Below, piece by piece: positions 62,236-64,000 of a stretch of DNA of 64,000 nt. A program made the translations under genes and the position numbers. A model generated the notes under the pieces. The model saw nothing but the letters and a program-made list of their open reading frames with translations, ran no database searches and was not told the DNA's origin. Source of the DNA: Micromonospora zingiberis (GTDB taxonomy: Bacteria > Actinomycetota > Actinomycetes > Mycobacteriales > Micromonosporaceae); contig NZ_SJJR01000001.1 of the NCBI RefSeq assembly GCF_004331455.1, positions 372,001 through 436,000 on the forward strand. Reading direction: 5' to 3'. Every line of letters starts with the position of its first letter. Position 1 is the stretch's first letter.

Positions 62236-64000
62236 TCAGACTGCGGTGATGGTCCACAGCAGGTTGGTGCTGCCGTCCCAGCTCCACTGCTTGACGATGG
62301 AGCCGGAGGCGACCTGACCACCGCCGTCGAGCACCAGCCCGGTCGCCCGGTTGGCGATCCGGTACCGCCGGTTGCCCTGGTCGGTGATCTGCCACTGTTG
62401 GTTGTTGCTGCCGTTCCACGGCGCCTGTTGCGCGGCGGCGCCGCTGCTGGTGGCGCCGAAGCCGTCGACCACCATCCCGTTGGTGCGGTTGACGATCCGG
62501 TGGTAGCCGGTGCCCAGGTCGACGAGCTGCCACTGCAGGTTGGTGCTGCTGTCCCAGCTCCACTGCTTCAGCTGCGCGCCGGAGGCGACGTTGCCGCCGC
62601 TGTCGAGGACCAGCCCGTTGGTCACGTTCGTGATCCGCTGGTACGTCGCCGGATTGAAGGTGACCCGCAGCGAGGCGATGGCGTCGTTGTTGCCGGTGTT
62701 GCGCAGGTCGGCGTTGTCGCTGGTGAAGGTCCAGCTGGTGCCGGAGAAGTTGTCGTTGGCGTACCCGACGAGCTGGTGGCCGGCGGTGACCCGGACCGAC
62801 GAGATGGTCCGCAGCCCGACGCCGGCCGCCTGCAACTGGGCCGCGGTGTAGCTGCCGACCGCCAGGTTGACGCCGTTCTCGTAACCGGTGTGCTGGTAGA
62901 CGCTGACCGGGGGCGAGACGGTGGGTCCGCCGCCGAGCGTCGGGATCGGACCGTTGAAGGTCAGCTTGACCACGTACGCCGGCGCGCTGAACGGTGCGCT
63001 GGCCGACGGCATGGTGATCCGCAGCCCGGTGGCGTCCTGGGTACGGGTCGGCAGGTTGATGTAGCTGCCGGCGGTCGAGCCGAGCAGTTGTACGCCGGCC
63101 AGCGAGCTGAGGTTGATCCGGTTCGAGGCGAGCGTGGTGATGTTGACCGTGCTGCCCGGCCAGCCGAGGATCGTGGCGTACAGCACCCGGCTGTCCTTGC
63201 TGCGGGTGAACCGGATGTCCTGCGGCGTGCCGGCCACCGGCGCGACGAAGTAACCGCCGCCCATCCGGGTCGGCCCCTCACCAAAGGCGGTCCAGGCCCG
63301 GGTGGAGTAGATCGACTCACCGAAGCGGCGCAGGTAGTCACCGATGCTGCGGAGCAGGGTCTGCTGCCCGGTCGGGATGGTGCCGTCGGCCATCGGCGCG
63401 ATGTTGAGCACCATGTTGCCGTTCTTACTGACCCGGTCGATCAACGAGTGCAGCATCTGGTTGAGCGTGTAGTAGCCGAGCCCGACGGTGTAGCTCCAAC
63501 TGGAGCTGCTGATGCTGTCGTCGGTGAGCCAGTAGGGCTCACGCAGCTCGGCCGGACCACCGCGCTCGTAGTCGTAGACCGCACCGCCGAGTTCCAGGCC
63601 GTCCTTGTAGGTGGCGACGACCTCCTTGTCCCACGCGACGGCCCGGTTGTAGTAGTACGCCAGGAACCGCAGCCGCTGGGCATCGCTGATCCGGCGCAGG
63701 TCGAAGTCCTGCCAGATGATGTCCGGCTGCGCCTGGTCGATGATCTCCCGCAGCTTGTCGAACCAGAGCTGCTCCTGCGCGGCGGTGCCCAACTGGCCGT
63801 ACAGCTTGCGCAGGCTCGGGTCGGACTGCTGCGGCGCCCAGCCGTAGAAGCCGGTGAAGTTGAAGGCGTGGTGCATGGCGACCATGACCTTGAGCCCTCG
63901 GGCCCGGATCGCGTCGGTGTGCAGCCGCAGCAGATCCAGGCGCGGCCCCCGGGCCACCGAGTTCCACTCGTTGACCTGGCTGTTCCACATGGAGAAACCG
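62236..64000 (-). CDS. GH29 alpha-L-fucosidase, C-terminal part, with beta-gamma-crystallin and beta-trefoil domains
   Basis: The frame is open to the window edge, so the N-terminal signal and first part of the barrel are missing; 587 residues are visible. The GH29 opening GFSMWNSQVNEWNSVARGPRLDL (partly NEWNSVARGPRLDLL) and AMHHAFNFTGFYGW are followed by PDIIWQDFDL, where the aspartate is the expected nucleophile, and NGNMVLNIAPMADGTIP. A beta-sandwich ends near VVKLTF. Then comes a beta-gamma-crystallin-like segment (SVYQHTGYENGVNLAVG, ANDNFSGTSWTF, NDAIASLRV), and last a ricin trefoil with three QW repeats. It would release fucose outside the cell for the ABC importer encoded next to it. 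Confidence 0.88.
   Translation of the reverse strand, partial: GFSMWNSQVNEWNSVARGPRLDLLRLHTDAIRARGLKVMVAMHHAFNFTGFYGWAPQQSDPSLRKLYGQLGTAAQEQLWFDKLREIIDQAQPDIIWQDFDLRRISDAQRLRFLAYYYNRAVAWDKEVVATYKDGLELGGAVYDYERGGPAELREPYWLTDDSISSSSWSYTVGLGYYTLNQMLHSLIDRVSKNGNMVLNIAPMADGTIPTGQQTLLRSIGDYLRRFGESIYSTRAWTAFGEGPTRMGGGYFVAPVAGTPQDIRFTRSKDSRVLYATILGWPGSTVNITTLASNRINLSSLAGVQLLGSTAGSYINLPTRTQDATGLRITMPSASAPFSAPAYVVKLTFNGPIPTLGGGPTVSPPVSVYQHTGYENGVNLAVGSYTAAQLQAAGVGLRTISSVRVTAGHQLVGYANDNFSGTSWTFTSDNADLRNTGNNDAIASLRVTFNPATYQRITNVTNGLVLDSGGNVASGAQLKQWSWDSSTNLQWQLVDLGTGYHRIVNRTNGMVVDGFGATSSGAAAQQAPWNGSNNQQWQITDQGNRRYRIANRATGLVLDGGGQVASGSIVKQWSWDGSTNLLWTITAV

Overview
The window is GC-rich (about 70%) actinomycete DNA with GTG/TTG starts, strong AGGAGG-type ribosome sites, many Tat or Sec secreted CAZymes carrying CBM2 or ricin-type beta-trefoil modules, and no rRNA, tRNA or insertion sequence that I could see. 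Gene content and style fit a Micromonospora-like soil organism; the genus is an inference.

Layout. 1-12.3 kb is mixed: a cut-off MFS gene, a secreted CE1 esterase with CBM2, an SDR, a membrane protein with a C-terminal esterase-like domain, a small membrane protein, a secreted arabinofuranosidase-like clan GH-A enzyme with FN3 and CBM2, an AidB-type acyl-CoA dehydrogenase, a MarR-GNAT fusion, and an MFS transporter riddled with three different minisatellites. 12.5-17.3 kb is a tightly packed polysaccharide module (GT39-like membrane transferase, cellulose-synthase-like GT2, GH26 mannanase-like enzyme). 17.8-28 kb is a hemicellulose island: GH43 with AbfB domain, GH127 with trefoils, GH10 xylanase with CBM2, a LacI regulator, and GH43 with N-terminal trefoil. 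28.4-37.2 kb is one leftward arabinose operon, araB-araD-ytfQ-ytfR-ytfT-yjfF-araA, in which a furanose-type ABC importer sits between the catabolic genes. 38-47 kb holds a GH27 enzyme, a ROK regulator, a ChvE/MmsAB-type monosaccharide importer and a secreted esterase. 47.2-64 kb is an L-fucose island: GH95, a CE1 esterase with a leader peptide, the non-phosphorylative fucose genes (mutarotase, zinc dehydrogenase, SDR, fuconolactonase, fuconate dehydratase), a CUT2-type ABC importer, a GntR regulator broken by a one-base frameshift, and the C-terminal part of a GH29 fucosidase.

How it works together. Secreted esterases and glycosidases would strip xylan, arabinan and fucosylated glycans. The sugars enter by three CUT2 ABC importers and are catabolised by araBAD or the fuconate route. 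Two DNA motifs tie this together: a LacI-type operator TGTKANCGMTMACA at eight places (seven transcription units), overlapping recognisable promoters of the xylan/arabinose genes, and an 11-bp palindrome ACRTCNGAYGT in front of GH95 and in the gntR/mutarotase divergent region. Other notable items are long hairpins flanked by C-tracts and G-tracts between two convergent gene pairs, an 18-codon leader ORF coupled to an esterase, loss of Walker B in half of the fucose ABC ATPase, and a likely transcript-tuning hairpin inside the arabinose operon.
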